A stretch of 62,175 bases of DNA from Elusimicrobiota bacterium (lineage in GTDB: Bacteria > Elusimicrobiota > Elusimicrobia > UBA1565 > UBA9628). The first letter of the stretch is position 1; each line of letters starts with the position of its first letter. The notes below the pieces were generated by a model, which was given only the letters and a program-made list of their open reading frames with translations, did no database searches and had not been told where the DNA came from. The stretch covers positions 1-62,175 of the forward strand of contig JACPFR010000042.1 in the NCBI GenBank assembly GCA_016182905.1, given 5' to 3'. The position numbers were made by a program, and so were the translations under genes. Shown piece by piece: positions 32,756 through 44,700 of this stretch.

Positions 32756-32942
32756 CTTGAATTCACTCGACCGGCCTAATTCGGTCACGGCTTACCGCTT
32801 GAAGTGCGGCCGACCGTTCGCCGGATTATAAGACGGAAATCCCGCCTCCGCCACCCCCGAAACAAAGCAAACGAAGCATGGCCAGGTAGGGCTAATTTAG
32901 GAGAGAAATGACCGGTCTAAACCAAACGCGGAGTTCGATCGC
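32756..32942. other. AT-richer spacer with imperfect hairpin
   Basis: Between the putative cassette start and the metallophosphoesterase stop. It holds an imperfect fold (CCGGC/GCCGG with an inner CGGTC...GACCG) next to GTTATGCG that could be the worn attC of a previous cassette. No gene is supported. Confidence 0.35.
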
Positions 32943-34250
32943 CTAGCGCAACGGAAAGGACGATCCATCGGCCGCATGAACGGTCTCGACGATCCCGCTA
33001 GGCCCCGCTTCGACCGACAGCCAGTGATGCAGGCGCGTCTTGACCGGCCCGGGGTACAGCGGTGAGCCCCCGCCGCCGGTGAGCACGTACTTCACGCCCC
33101 CGCGCTCGAGGACCCCCAGACCGTGGATGTGTCCCATGTACACGCGCTGGACCTTGTTCGCGCTCATCAGGCGCATGAACTCGGCGCTGCCTTCCTTGAA
33201 TCCCCCCGCGCCCTTCATCGAGCCCCAGTCGGTCCACTCGGAGAGAGGCGCCGGCGGTATGTGCGTGAAGACGACCGTCGGGACTTCCGGATCCAAAAGC
33301 CCCACGAGCCACGCGAGCTGCACCGGCGTCACGCGCCCCGCGCTCGAGTCGAGGACGATGAACCGCCGCCCGCCCCGGTCGAAGGCGTAGTCCGGGCTGC
33401 CGAACGCCGCCCGATACACGCGGTCGTTGGTGATCCCGTGCGGCTTATGCCGGTCATGGTTTCCGATGGCCGTCAGATAAGGCGTCTTCGGCCCCACGGA
33501 GAACAGCCCGCGGACGAACGACCAGAAGTTGAGCACGGTCCCGCGGCTGACCATGTCCCCCAGTTGGAAGATGAAGTCCGCGCCCGAACGGTCGGCGCGC
33601 GCGAGGAGCTTCCAGAAGACCCCGGGCGTGTTGAACAAGGTCCGGGAGAACCAGAACCGCCCCGGCTCCGCGTCCCCGATCACGGCAAAGCGGAAGGTTT
33701 CCCCCACAGAACGCGGCGAAGCCGCGAGCTTCGTGAGCTGCTCATCCGTCCGCCATTCCCGGGCCTGATGGCGCAGCGACTCAAGCTCCCGGGTCAGACG
33801 CACCGGCGCGGGAGCCACGACCAGGTGTCCGCGCCCCACCGCGTCCTCGATGGTGGAGGCGCGCGGCGACCGACCGTCCCACGGTATGCCCTCGGGAGCG
33901 CCCAGCACGCGCAGATCGAGGCCCGCCGACGGAGAGAACGGAAGGCCGTTGTGATGGCTGAAGCCGGTCTGACGGCTGCCGTGGATGACGACGGGCTCCC
34001 CCGTGCGCACGGCGAGGGCCTTGGCCGCCTCGAGATGCGCGGGAGTGACGCCCGGACCCGGGACGCCGAGCACCCGCGTGCCGAGCAACGAAGGCGCCAG
34101 CGGGAAGTCGACGATCGCCGGGGCGGAGAGGACCGGCGAGGAGAGCGCCGCGACGCGCGGAGCCGAAGGCAACGCCCGCGGCACGACGACCTGAGCCGAC
34201 GCCGCGCCGGCGGCCAGGAGCAGGGCCGCCGGCGCGAACACGACGGTCAT
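32943..34250 (-). CDS. Secreted metallophosphoesterase with Ala/Pro-rich N-terminus
   Basis: A 435-residue protein. Residues 1-20 are a signal peptide, 21-60 an Ser/Ala/Pro/Val tract like those of the neighbouring genes. Residues 70-120 (GEPVVIHGSRQTG, then LDLRVLG) look like a degenerate nucleotidyltransferase-type segment. From about 185 it is a calcineurin-like phosphoesterase: FAVIGDAEPG, FQLGDMVSRG, AIGNHDRH, FTHIPP and MGHIHGLGV, all metal-binding blocks present. Substrate unknown. It starts 3 bases after the moxR-like stop, so it is third in the Bat/MoxR operon. Confidence 0.8.
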   Translation of the reverse strand: MTVVFAPAALLLAAGAASAQVVVPRALPSAPRVAALSSPVLSAPAIVDFPLAPSLLGTRVLGVPGPGVTPAHLEAAKALAVRTGEPVVIHGSRQTGFSHHNGLPFSPSAGLDLRVLGAPEGIPWDGRSPRASTIEDAVGRGHLVVAPAPVRLTRELESLRHQAREWRTDEQLTKLAASPRSVGETFRFAVIGDAEPGRFWFSRTLFNTPGVFWKLLARADRSGADFIFQLGDMVSRGTVLNFWSFVRGLFSVGPKTPYLTAIGNHDRHKPHGITNDRVYRAAFGSPDYAFDRGGRRFIVLDSSAGRVTPVQLAWLVGLLDPEVPTVVFTHIPPAPLSEWTDWGSMKGAGGFKEGSAEFMRLMSANKVQRVYMGHIHGLGVLERGGVKYVLTGGGGSPLYPGPVKTRLHHWLSVEAGPSGIVETVHAADGSSFPLR

Positions 34251-34253
34251 CGT

Positions 34254-35750
34254 CTAGAGCTTCTTGCTCGACGGAGCCAAGGTCGCCGCGGCCCGCACCG
34301 AGGGCTTGGGCACCTGGACCTTGCTGAGGATGCTGTCGACGACCTGGTCGGTGGTGAGGCTGTTCGCCGAGTAGCTCAGCGTCAGGCGGTGGCGAAGGAT
34401 GCGGGCCGCCACCTCGCGCACGTCGTTGGGCCCGACATACGCGCGGCCGTTGAGCAGCGCGTTGATCTTGGCCGCTTTCAGAAGGAAGATGGCCGCGCGC
34501 GGAGAGGCGCCGCCCTCGATGACGTCCTTGGCGTCGATGCCGTACTTCGACGGATTGTGCGTGGCCTCGACGAGGTTGACGATGTAGTCCTTGATGGACT
34601 CGTCGACGTAGACCTGCTCGGCGACCTTGCGGATCTCGACCATCTCGTCGAGCGAGGTGATCTTGCCCGCCTTGGGCTGGCCGTCTTTTTTAGAGAAGCG
34701 GTCCATGATCTCCTTGAGCTCGTTCATGGCCGGGCGCGGGACGAGGACCTTGTACATGAAGCGGTCCTGCTGGGCTTCCGGGAGACGGTACACGCCCTCC
34801 TGCTCGATGGGGTTCTGCGTGGCGAGCACCATGAAGGGCTTGGGGAGGTCGAGCGTGTTGCGGCCGATGGTGACGCGGCCCTCGGCCATCGCCTCGAGGA
34901 GCGCCGCCTGGGTCTTCGGCATCATGCGGTTGATCTCGTCGACAAGAAGAATATTCGTGAAGACGGGCCCCTTTTCCAGTTTGATTTCTTTGTTGCCGGT
35001 CGTGGGATTCTCTTGCAGGATCTCAGCTCCCAACAAGTCTGAAGGAAGCTTGTCCGGCGTTCCCTGCACCCGCTGGAAGCCGCCCTCGACCGCGTCGGAG
35101 AAGGCCTTGACCGTCTGCGTCTTCGCCACGCCGGGGACGCCTTCGAGGAGGACGTGCTCGGAGGCGATCATCGCGGTGATGATGGAGTCGATCATCTCCT
35201 CCTGGCCGACGATGACCTTGGCGATCTCGGCGCGGATCTTCTTGATGACCTCGGCTTTCTCCATGGCCCGAGCGGACAGCTCCGGCGTGACGCCCTGAGC
35301 GTAGCCGAGCGGAACGGCGTCGATGGACGGGGCGGCGAGCGCGGACTTCTCGCCGGTGAGCGCCTGCTCGAGCGCGGTGCCCGCGCCGCGCGTCTGCGCC
35401 CCGGTGGCCTTATCGAGGTTCGGCATCGCGGCCAGGGCGGCGGTCGCGTCCTTCATGCGCTCGGCGGCGGAAGGAACGGCGGCCTGCGGAGCCAGGGCGG
35501 CGGGGACTGCCGTCGGGACCAAAGCCGCGGACGGAGCCGCGAGCGCGGGCATCAGCGAGAGGGCCGACGGGCTCAGGAGAGGGCCCGAGAGCGGGGCGCC
35601 GAGGCCGGCGCCGAGCGTCGGCACGATCCCGGCGGAGACGCCGGGGACGGCCACGCGGCCGGTCACCGTCTGCGCGGAGGCCGAGAGAGGAGCGAGTCCG
35701 ATGAGGGCCGCGGCTCCGATTTTGGCGAACTGCGAGGGCACTTTCTTCAT
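34254..35750 (-). CDS. MoxR-family AAA+ ATPase with signal peptide
   Basis: A 498-residue protein. From about residue 165 it is a standard MoxR ATPase: KVIVGQEEMIDSIITAMI, Walker A GVPGVAKT (about 204-211), Walker B LLVDEINRMMP, sensor ATQNPIEQEG and PEAQQDRFMY. MoxR proteins act with VWA proteins as chaperone-like partners in the cytosol. Here residues 1-26 (IGAAALIGLAPLSASAQ) look like a Sec signal and 27-160 are Ala/Pro/Leu-rich, so where it works is puzzling. It begins 8 bases after the stop of the giant Bat protein. Confidence 0.85.
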   Translation of the reverse strand: MKKVPSQFAKIGAAALIGLAPLSASAQTVTGRVAVPGVSAGIVPTLGAGLGAPLSGPLLSPSALSLMPALAAPSAALVPTAVPAALAPQAAVPSAAERMKDATAALAAMPNLDKATGAQTRGAGTALEQALTGEKSALAAPSIDAVPLGYAQGVTPELSARAMEKAEVIKKIRAEIAKVIVGQEEMIDSIITAMIASEHVLLEGVPGVAKTQTVKAFSDAVEGGFQRVQGTPDKLPSDLLGAEILQENPTTGNKEIKLEKGPVFTNILLVDEINRMMPKTQAALLEAMAEGRVTIGRNTLDLPKPFMVLATQNPIEQEGVYRLPEAQQDRFMYKVLVPRPAMNELKEIMDRFSKKDGQPKAGKITSLDEMVEIRKVAEQVYVDESIKDYIVNLVEATHNPSKYGIDAKDVIEGGASPRAAIFLLKAAKINALLNGRAYVGPNDVREVAARILRHRLTLSYSANSLTTDQVVDSILSKVQVPKPSVRAAATLAPSSKKL

Positions 35751-35758
35751 AACGCTCC

Positions 35759-38700
35759 TTAGGGCTGGGACGGCTGCTTGGCTTTGGGATGGAAGGCCAG
35801 CTCGAGGCTCTCGAGCGGGTCTCCCTCGGTGGAGATCATGACGGGCGTGAGGCGCGAGGCGGCGAAGGCGGCCTCGACGGCGGCCTCGCGGCGATTGACG
35901 GCGGCGGCGGCCTCGGCGCGTCCGGCGCGCGAGGAGGTGTCGAGCATGCGGGTCGCCCCCGTCTCGGCGTCGACGACGGGCAGCAGGCCCACGTCGGGCA
36001 GGGGGCCCAGCTCGGCCGGGTCGGTCACGCGGATGGCGCGCACGTCGTGGCGCGAGGCGATGGCGCCGAGCGCGTCCTTGAAGTCGGGGGCTATGAAGTC
36101 GGAGAGGACGGCGACCATGGCGCGCGAGCCGAGCAGCTTGCCCGCGGCCTCGAGACCCGGCTTCAGGTCGGTGGCCTTGCCCGTCGGCTCGCCCTTGAGG
36201 ATGGCGTCGACGATGGTCATCGCGTGGCGGGAGCCGCCGCGCGCGGGGATGACCTGTTCGACGCGGTCGGAGACGAGGACGAGGCCGACGCGGACGTTGG
36301 AGTGGGCGGCGGCCAAGGCGAGGACCGCGGCGGCGTCCTCGATGGCGGCGCGCTTGTCGGTCCCGCGCGTGCCGAAGCGGCCGGAGCGGCTGACGTCGAC
36401 GACGAGCATGAGCGGCATGTCGCGCTCGAGCTCGAACTTCTTCGCGTAGAGCTCGTCTTTCTTGGCGGAGGTCTTCCAGTCGATCTCGCGCATGTCCTCG
36501 CCCTGGTAGGGACGGGCCTCGGCGAAGTCCGTGCCGCCGGCGCCGATGAAGCGGGAGCGGAAGTTCCCGCCGTTGACGGCGGTGGCCATGCGGCGGGCGA
36601 CGAGCTCGATGCGGCGGTGGCGCGCGATCACGGCGCCGGGGACGGACTCGCGCGCGGCGGCTTCGCTCTCCTCGGCCTTCATGGCGGGCAGCATCTTCCA
36701 GACCAGGTACGCGGCGGCGAGGCCGATGACGGTGAAGATGAGGATCGGGGCGAGGCCCAAGGCGGGGAGCGCGGCCAGCGCCAGCGGCGCGAAGGCGTAG
36801 GTCTTGCCGGACTTCGCGTCGAAGGCGGCCAAGGCGCGGTCGGCGGCGGCCAGCGCCGCCTCCACCGTCTTCTTCTCCTCGTCGGTGAGCGCGCGGCGCG
36901 TCGTGCCGTCGCTCTCCCAGCCCTGGCCGCTCGCCAGTATGCCGGAGAGGAAGCCGCGCAGCTTCACGATCTCGGCGCGGGTGTAGACCTGGCGGTGATC
37001 GGAAGGGCCGTTGCCGGAGCCGGCGTCCATCAGGCCGAGGGCGCGGAGCTGCTCGTTGAACACGGCGCCGGGGAAGACCTGATAGCCCTTCTGGAGGGGG
37101 TCGTTGACGAGCTCGGCGGAGACCTCGCCGGGGGTGTCGCCGGAGAGGACGCCGGACGCCGTCGCGGCGGCCTCGAGCAGGGGCAGGAGGCGGGCGGCGC
37201 GCTCGGAAGCGGCGCGCTGCTCGGCCGTCGGCTTCTTGACCTTCGCGGCGGCCGCGGCGATGCCGGCGCGCAGCTCGCGGTAGTGGCGCAGCTTGAACTC
37301 GCCGCGCCAGGAGTCGTCGTCCTCGCGGACGCCGGAGGCGATCAGCGCCTTGTTGAGCGTCGCGAACCGCTTCTCGGCGTCCTCGCCCAAGGACTGCGCG
37401 GTCTTCTCCGCGTCCTCGGCGACGGACTCGAGGAGCTCCTTGGCGCGGGGCGTCTTGAGCGCCGAGACCAAGGCGGACAGCTCGGCCTCCTCGGAGGAGG
37501 TGCCCTTGACCGCGAGCCGGATGGAGCCGAGGACGCCCGCGGCGTCGGCGGCGTCGCCGGGGCGCGCGGCGAGGAGCGCGAACATCGTCTCCTGGGCCTT
37601 GAGCGCGAAGGCGGCGTCGCCCTTATGCTTCTCGAGCTCGATCGAGAGGCGCGCCAGCGCCAGGGCTTCCTGGCCCGGGCGGCTCACGGCGCCGAGCAGG
37701 TCCGCCGCGACGGGAGCGGCGGCGACGCCGAAGCGGGCGGCCAGGATCGCGTCGACGCGGTCGAGCGCGTTGGCGAGGTAGACCTTCTCGGCGAGCTTGA
37801 GCTCGCGGGCTTCCTTGCCGAGGCCGGCGTTGGCCTTCGCCGCGCCGGCGAGCCAGGTCCGGACCGCCTCGAGCTCGGCGCGGGTGTAGGTCTGGCGGTA
37901 GTCGGAGAGCGTGTTGCCGGCGCCCGGCATCAGGCCGGCGGCGCGCAGGGCCTCGTTGAACTCGGAGCCGGGGAACAGGCGCCAGCCGGCGAGCAGGACC
38001 ACGTTGGCCTCGTCGGCGGCGAGCTCCCCCGCGGTGTCGCCCGCCGGGGCGCCCGCCAGGGCCGCGAGCTTCGCGTAGCGGGCCAAGGTCATCGCGTCCT
38101 CGCCGGTCAGGGCCTCACCGACGGCCCGGAAGTGGCGCAGCTTGACGTCGGGGCGCCAGGCGCTCTCGCTCTCGCGCACGCCGGCGGCGGCGAGCTTGGC
38201 CTTGAGGCCCGGGGTCGCGGCCTCGGCCTTCTCGGCGACCGCGTGCAGGCCGTCGACGGCGAGCTTGAGCGCGGCGGCCTGGAAGGCCGCGCCGTTGGGG
38301 GCCTTGAGCGCGACGGCGAGCGCGTCGAGGGCGGCGGCTTCCTGCGGCGTTCCCTTGAGGGCGGCGAAGACCTGGACCAGCAGGGCGGACGCGTCGGCGG
38401 CGTCGACCGGGCCCTGGGCGGCGCGGGCGAACAGGCGCGCCGACACCGAGACGGCGGTCGCGGGACTCGCGCCGGCCGTCAGCTCGCGCGACAGGCGCGC
38501 CAAGGCGAGCGACTCGTCGGCGATCGGCGAACCGGGCTGCGCGTCGGGATATATCCTGCGCTGCGCCGCGTCGAGGTCCTCGAGCGCGCCGGCCAGGTAG
38601 AGCTTCTCGGACCAGGTCAGGGCCCGAGCCTTGCCCTCGGAGTCCCAGCCGCTGCCGGAGCGGGCGATCGTCAGCAGCAGCTCGCGCAGCTTGGTCAGCT

Positions 38701-41700
38701 GGGCCGCGTCGAGCGCCTCGGGGTAGGCCAGCTGGCTCGACAGGTCGCCGGAGGCGGGGGCCAGGCCCGCCTCGCGCAGGGCGCGCAGGAAGGAATGCCC
38801 GGTGAACACGCCGTCGCCCTGCTTCAGGAGGGGGTAGAGCTGCTCGGCCGCGGCCTCGGGGGCGGTGCCGCCCTCCATCATGCCGGCCTTGACGCCGGCC
38901 TCGAGGCCCTGCTCGACGACCATGCCGGCGCGCTCGAGGAGCTCGCGCGCGGCGAAGTTCTCCTTCGTCGGGGCCTTCGCCGCGGGAGCGCCCAGCTCCT
39001 CGACGGCGGCCAGCAGGGCGCGCAGGTGGGCGAGCTTGTACACCTCGCGGTAGTTCTGGGTCGTGCTCGTGCCGCCGCCGTAGTAGCCGCCGAAGCGCCC
39101 GCCGTGGCCGTGGTAGTCGTCGTAGCCGTCGTAGCCGCCGCCGTAGGAGCTCTGGGTGTCGGGGAGCACGACGCCGTCCTTGACGAGGCGCTCGTGCAGG
39201 CCGGGGAAGACCTTCTCGGCGTCCTTGATAAGGTCGGTCGTCGCCTTCGCGACCAGGTAGCGGGCGGCGCCGGCGAGCGCCGCGGGCGCGCCGCCGTCGC
39301 CCTGCAAAGTCGAGGCGAGGTTGGCGAGCATCGCGACCATGGACGGCGGGGCCTGGACCTCCTGGTCCGGGGGCGTCTGCTTGTAGATCTCCAGGCGCGC
39401 CGCGTCGATCGCGCGCGCGTTGACGAGCGCCTTGTCGAGGAAGGACTTGGCCTTGACCAGGTCGGCCTCGCCCACGCCCGGCTCGGTCAGGCGGCGGAAG
39501 GCGAAGCTCGCCGTCCACATCTGGAGCGCCGGGTCGCCGGCGTGCTTGGCCTGCGCCGCCTCGAGGCCCTCGTAGAACTTGGCGCCCGCGTTGCGCGAGA
39601 GCTGGGCGTACAGCGCCCCCGCGGCCTGCTGCTGGACCTGCTTGTTCGGGCTCTTGAGCACGCGGAAGAGCTGGACGAAGGTCCGCTCGTTGCCGACCTC
39701 GACGCCGAGGACGACGAGCTTGACGAGCATCTGGGCCGAGGCGGCGTCGGCGCGCGACTGCGCGATCAGGGCGTCCATCGAGGCCCACAACAGGTCGCTC
39801 TCGCGCTCGATGAGGGCGCGCAGCATCGTGTTCTCGGCCTGCTGGTTGAGCGGGAGGACGCCGGAATGGCGGAAGATCGCGACCAGGATGTTGTCGGCCT
39901 TCGGGTCCGGCGACTCGCGCAGGATGGTCAGCGCGCGCTCGAAGTCGTCGCCGGCGGTCTTCGGCGACTCGTGCCAGCGCTTGAGGGCGGGGATGACCTC
40001 CTCGGTGATGCGCGCGTCGACGTAGCGGTCGGAGAAGACGAACAGGTCCTCGGCGTAGAATAGCCGCATCGCGGCCTCGGCCGCCGCCCGCTGCTCGACG
40101 CGGAAGTTCATCGTCCCGACCGTGGAGACGCCGGTGATCACGATCATCAGGCTGAGCACCGCGACCGTGGCACCGCGCTTGAGGCGCGACCAGAGGCCGG
40201 GAGCCTTCGCGAGAGGCTTCGGGGCCTCGAAGGCGACCGGTTGTCCCGCGGCGACGGCGTTGAGGGCCGAGAGGCGGGCCTCGGCGTCGGAGTGGGCCAT
40301 CCAGGAGATCTGCGCCTTGCGCAGGCCCATGCGCGCGGCGATCGGGGCCAACGGCTCCAGGCGCAGACGCGCGGTGCGGCGCAAGGCGGTCAGGACTTTT
40401 TCGAGGGTTTCCGCCGACGCGCCGGAAAGATAAACGGCGGTGAGCTTCTCGCGCCACAAGGCCTCGTCGTGGGAGGCGAGTGCAATCATCGTCTCGCGCA
40501 GGGGCTCCTTGGCGTCCTGCCAGCCCCTGACGAAGGCGGTCAGGCGGCGCTCGTCGGCCTCGCGCAGGTCGTACAGGTGGATCAGGTCGGCGGAGACGCC
40601 TTTCTCGACGAAGCCGCGGCGGCTCTGCCACCACTCGCGCACGCTCCGGGTGATCTTGCCGCCGCTCCAGGAGTCGGCGGCGAGGTAGGCGGCGACGACC
40701 GTCGCCAGCGCGGCGAAGGGCAGTATCTGGGGCCAGGCCCCGAGAGGGATGAGCGCCGCGCCGAGCAGGCCCGCCGCGCCGGGGCCTTTCTTCTTATCCT
40801 TCGCCTGGCCGCGCTTGAGGAGGGAACGGCCGGGCAGCACGAGGTCGAGGATGAGCATCAGCAGCGCGGGCCAGAGCAGGTACACGCCGACGGGGCTCGG
40901 GGACTTGATCAGGTCGCCCTTCTGGCCCTTCTCGAGGCGGGAGACCTCGCTTAAGATGTTGTCGATCGAGGCCTTGCCGCCGGCGGCGAAGTAGGCGCCG
41001 CCGGTGCGCTCGGCGAGCTGGCGCAGCGGGGCTTCGTTGAGACGCGTGATCGCGGGCTGGCCGGTCTTGGCGTCGATCAGGTACTCGGTGCCGGTCCCAT
41101 CGGCCGTCGGCATCAGGATCTTCGTGCCCGCGGGGTCGCCGACGCCGATCGCGTAGACGGTGACGCCGTGCTCGGAGGCGGCGGCGATCGCGGCCGAGAT
41201 CTCGCCGGCGGTCACGTCGCCGTCGGAGATCACGATCATGATGCGCTGGCGGTCGCCGAGCTTCTTGGCCGTCTCGAAATGCTCGGCGGCGTACTTGATC
41301 CCGGAGGCGAGGTCGGAGCCCTCGCCGATGCCGCGGGCCTCGACGTCGAGCCGGTTGATCTTGAACTCGAAGTTGCCGTAGTCGATGGAGATCGGAGACG
41401 CCGTGCGCGACTTGCCGGCGAAGACGACGAGGCCGACCCGGTCCGTGCCCTGCAGGCGGGTGATGAACTCGTTGAGCTCCTTCTGCGTCTTCTCCGCGCG
41501 GCCGTCCTCGGCGTACATCATGCTGTGGGAGCCGTCGACGGTGACGACGATGTCCTTGCCGCCGAAGTTGACGCGCTCGTCGACCATGCCGCCTCTAGGG
41601 TCGCCGGCGGCCAGGCCGATCAGGCCCGCGGCCGCCAGAGCGAGCGCCGACTTGCCGAGGAAGCGGCGCGCCCCCCACCAGGAGGAGAAGGTCTTGGGCG

Positions 41701-44700
41701 CGGCGCCGGGGCTCAAGCGCTTGGCCGCGTCCAGGCGCTTCTTGATCCCCCAGGCGACGAGCAGGATCAGGACGGGCAGGCCGATGCCGACGACCCACAG
41801 GAACAGGGACGAGGAGAACACCAGGCCCTGGCCGGCGAAGGCGAGCGGCAAAGCGCCGATGCCCCACACGCCGGAGCCCTTGCGGGTCATGCCCTTGCGC
41901 GCGGCGTCCTTCTCGCCCTTCTCCTGGTCGCCGAGCGCCTCGCCGAGCTTGTCGGCGCCTTCCTTGGGATCGCCGGGCTTGGCCTGGGGTTTTCCATCGC
42001 CCGGCTTGCCGTCTCCCGGTTTCCCGTCCCCGGGCTTGCCGTCGCCCGGTTTGCCGTCGCCCGGTTTGCCGTCGCCGGGTTTGCCGTCGCCCGGCTTGCC
42101 GTCGCCGGGTTTTCCCTTCTGCTTGCCCGGCTTGCCCTTCTTGGAGTCCTTGGAATCCTTCTGCTGTTCCTGCTGCTCCTTCTGCTGCTGCTTGAGGGCC
42201 TCCAGGTTCCACTTCGCGTCCATGTTGGTCGCGTCGCGGCGCAGGGCTTCCTTGTATAGCTCGATCGCCTTCTCGCCGTCCTTGGCCATCAAAGCCGAGT
42301 TCGCGAGGTTGAAGAGGGTCTGGGACTGCTTCTTCGCGTCCGGCGTCAGGGAGAGGTACTTGGCCCAGGCCGCGTCGGCCTTCGCGTTCTCGCCGAGGCG
42401 CAGGTAGGCGTCGGCCATGTTGAAGTAGATCTCGGGAACGTCGGGGTGGCGCTCGACGGCCTCGCCGTACTTCTTGAGGGCCTCGGCGAAGCGGCCCTGG
42501 TTGTAGAGCCGGTTGCCCTCGATGACCTCGGCCGGGACCGCGGCGGTGACCGACTCGTGAGCCTCGGAGTGCGCCTGCGCCATGGTCATGGTGACGGCGG
42601 AGGGCGCCGTCCGGACCGCGTTCAGCGCGTCCATCGGCGCCTGATTGAGGGCCATCATGAACGCCAGGCCGTAGAGCGTGCGCAGCCGCGTGTTGGCGAG
42701 GGTCAGCTCGGCGCCGATGAGCAGGAAGGCGAGGAGTGCCAGCAGGCTCGTGTAGTCCTTGATCGAGACGGCGGAGACGATCTTGGCCGGGCTCTTCTCG
42801 AGGCGGGCGATCTCGAGCAGGACCTCACGCATCGCGTTCGCGTCGCCGGCGCGGTAGAACTTGGCGCCCGTCTTCTCCGCCACGCCGCGCAAGGTCGCCT
42901 CGTTGAAGGACTCGTTGGGCCCGGCGATGCCCACGCCGTAGACCTTGACGCCCAGGGAGGCGGCGATCTGCGCGGCGGCCTGCGGGTCGATGCCGGAGTT
43001 GGAGTCGCCGTCGGTGAAGAGCACGACGATCTTGGCGCGCTCCGGCTGCAGGATGGTCTTGAGCAGATCGGGGTGCTGCTTGGCGTAGGCGAGCGCGGCC
43101 GGCAGGCCCTGGTCGCGGAGCAGGCGCTGGACCTCGGCGGCGCGCGGGTCCTTCTTGCCGTCGAGCTCGAGCGCGTTGAGCTCGAGGAAGTGCGCGATCG
43201 CCGTCAGCATCGACTTGCCGATCGCCGTCGAGCCCGTCGTCTGCAGTTCCTTGAGATGCGAGATCAGCGCGTCGTAGTCGGTGGTCAGCTTGACGTCGAG
43301 GTAGGCCTCGTCGGAGAAGGTGACCATGCCGACGCGGTTCTCGGTGCCGCGGCGCTGCTCCTCGACGTAGCCCTTCACCGCGTCGCGCACGCCCTGGAGC
43401 TTGTCGCCGCTCATCGAGCCGGACAGGTCGATGGACACCATCGTGTCGGTCGACGGGACGAAGGTCTCGGTGCGCTCGGTGCCGATCATGGGCCGCGCGA
43501 GCGCGATGAGGATCAGGCCCACGGCGGCGTAGCGCAGCACGCGCGGCAGCCCGGCGAGGCGCTCGCGCAAGGTGCGCTTGGACGGCGTCTGGGCGGAGGA
43601 GGAGACGGCGAAGCGCGCGCCCTGGGCGCGGCTGCGCCACGACCACACGAGGTAGCCGAGGTACGGGATCAGCAGGAGCAGGACCCAGGGAGAGCCGAAG
43701 GTCAGGCCGGCCGCGCCGGGAAGCAAGGCCAGCATGCCGAGCATGCCGGCGCCCGGCGCCTTGGGCTTGCCCGCCTTGCCCGCGACGCTCGCGACGAGGG
43801 CCTGCAGGCGCTCGATCATGCGCCCGCGCTCGGCGGCGTCCGTCTCCGAGCCGGCGAAGCGCGCGGCCTCGGCTTGGGCCGCCAAGCGGGCGGCGACGCT
43901 CGCCTGACCCGCGTCGTAGAAGGACTTGCGCAGGTCGCGCTCGAGCGTGCGCGCGTCGCGCGCCGCCTTGGGCAGGCCGGCGAAGTCGACCATGAACCGC
44001 GTCAGGAGGTCCTGGTAGCGGGCATAGAAGGAAGCGGCGTCGAGGTCGGCGGACTCGGCTTTCAGGCGCGCCAGCTCGGTCTCGGTGACGGTGACGAGCG
44101 ACAGGCGCTGGGCGTCGAGCTTCGGGTACAAGCGGCGCGCCGCGACGAGGCGGTGCACGCCGACGAAGAGCAGGAGGCCGAGCGGGATCGCCGCCAGCCA
44201 CATCCAGTCCGGGCCGTTGGCGCGCTTGACGCCGACGATGTCGCGCAGGCCCTTCTGCTTCCAGTCCGGCGTGAGCACGGTCGCGACCTTGATCTCGGTC
44301 TTGGGCAGGACGATCTCGATGCCCTCGGGGTAGACGGCCGTCTCGCCGACGGCCACGACGGCGATGCCGCCCTCCAAAGTCAGCGTTCCGGACCCGAAAG
44401 GGATCGCCTCGTAGACGACGGTCTTGGTCTCGCCCGGCGCCAAGGTCAGCGGCGCCTCGGCGCCCTTGCCCTGGAGCTCGAGGTCCGCGGGCACCGCCTC
44501 CTGCAAAGACGAGCGCAGGTTGTGCAAGGTGACCGGCTTGTCCGAGGTATTGCGGAGCGTGATCGTCAGGTGGATGCGCTCGCCGACGGTCACGCCCTGG
44601 CGGTCGACGGACGCCTGAGCCTCGAGCGGGCGGGGCAGGACGACGCGGGCCGTGTCGGCGGCGGGCGCCGGGGCCGGAGCGGGGGCGGCTTGAGCCGGGG

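Noticed and set aside
32908-32946. Twelve-codon frame with good ribosome site
   Set aside because: AGGAG precedes the ATG, but the peptide is very short and overlaps the end of the phosphoesterase gene; no evidence it is used.
35789-40063. Plus-strand frame of 1,424 codons opposite the Bat fusion gene
   Set aside because: Composition typical of an antisense shadow (Gly/Asp/Glu/Arg-rich), no motifs, while the minus strand shows clear domains.
42000-42120. CRISPR-like array
   Set aside because: The regular 15-base repetition encodes the GKPGD repeats of the Bat fusion protein; no spacers.
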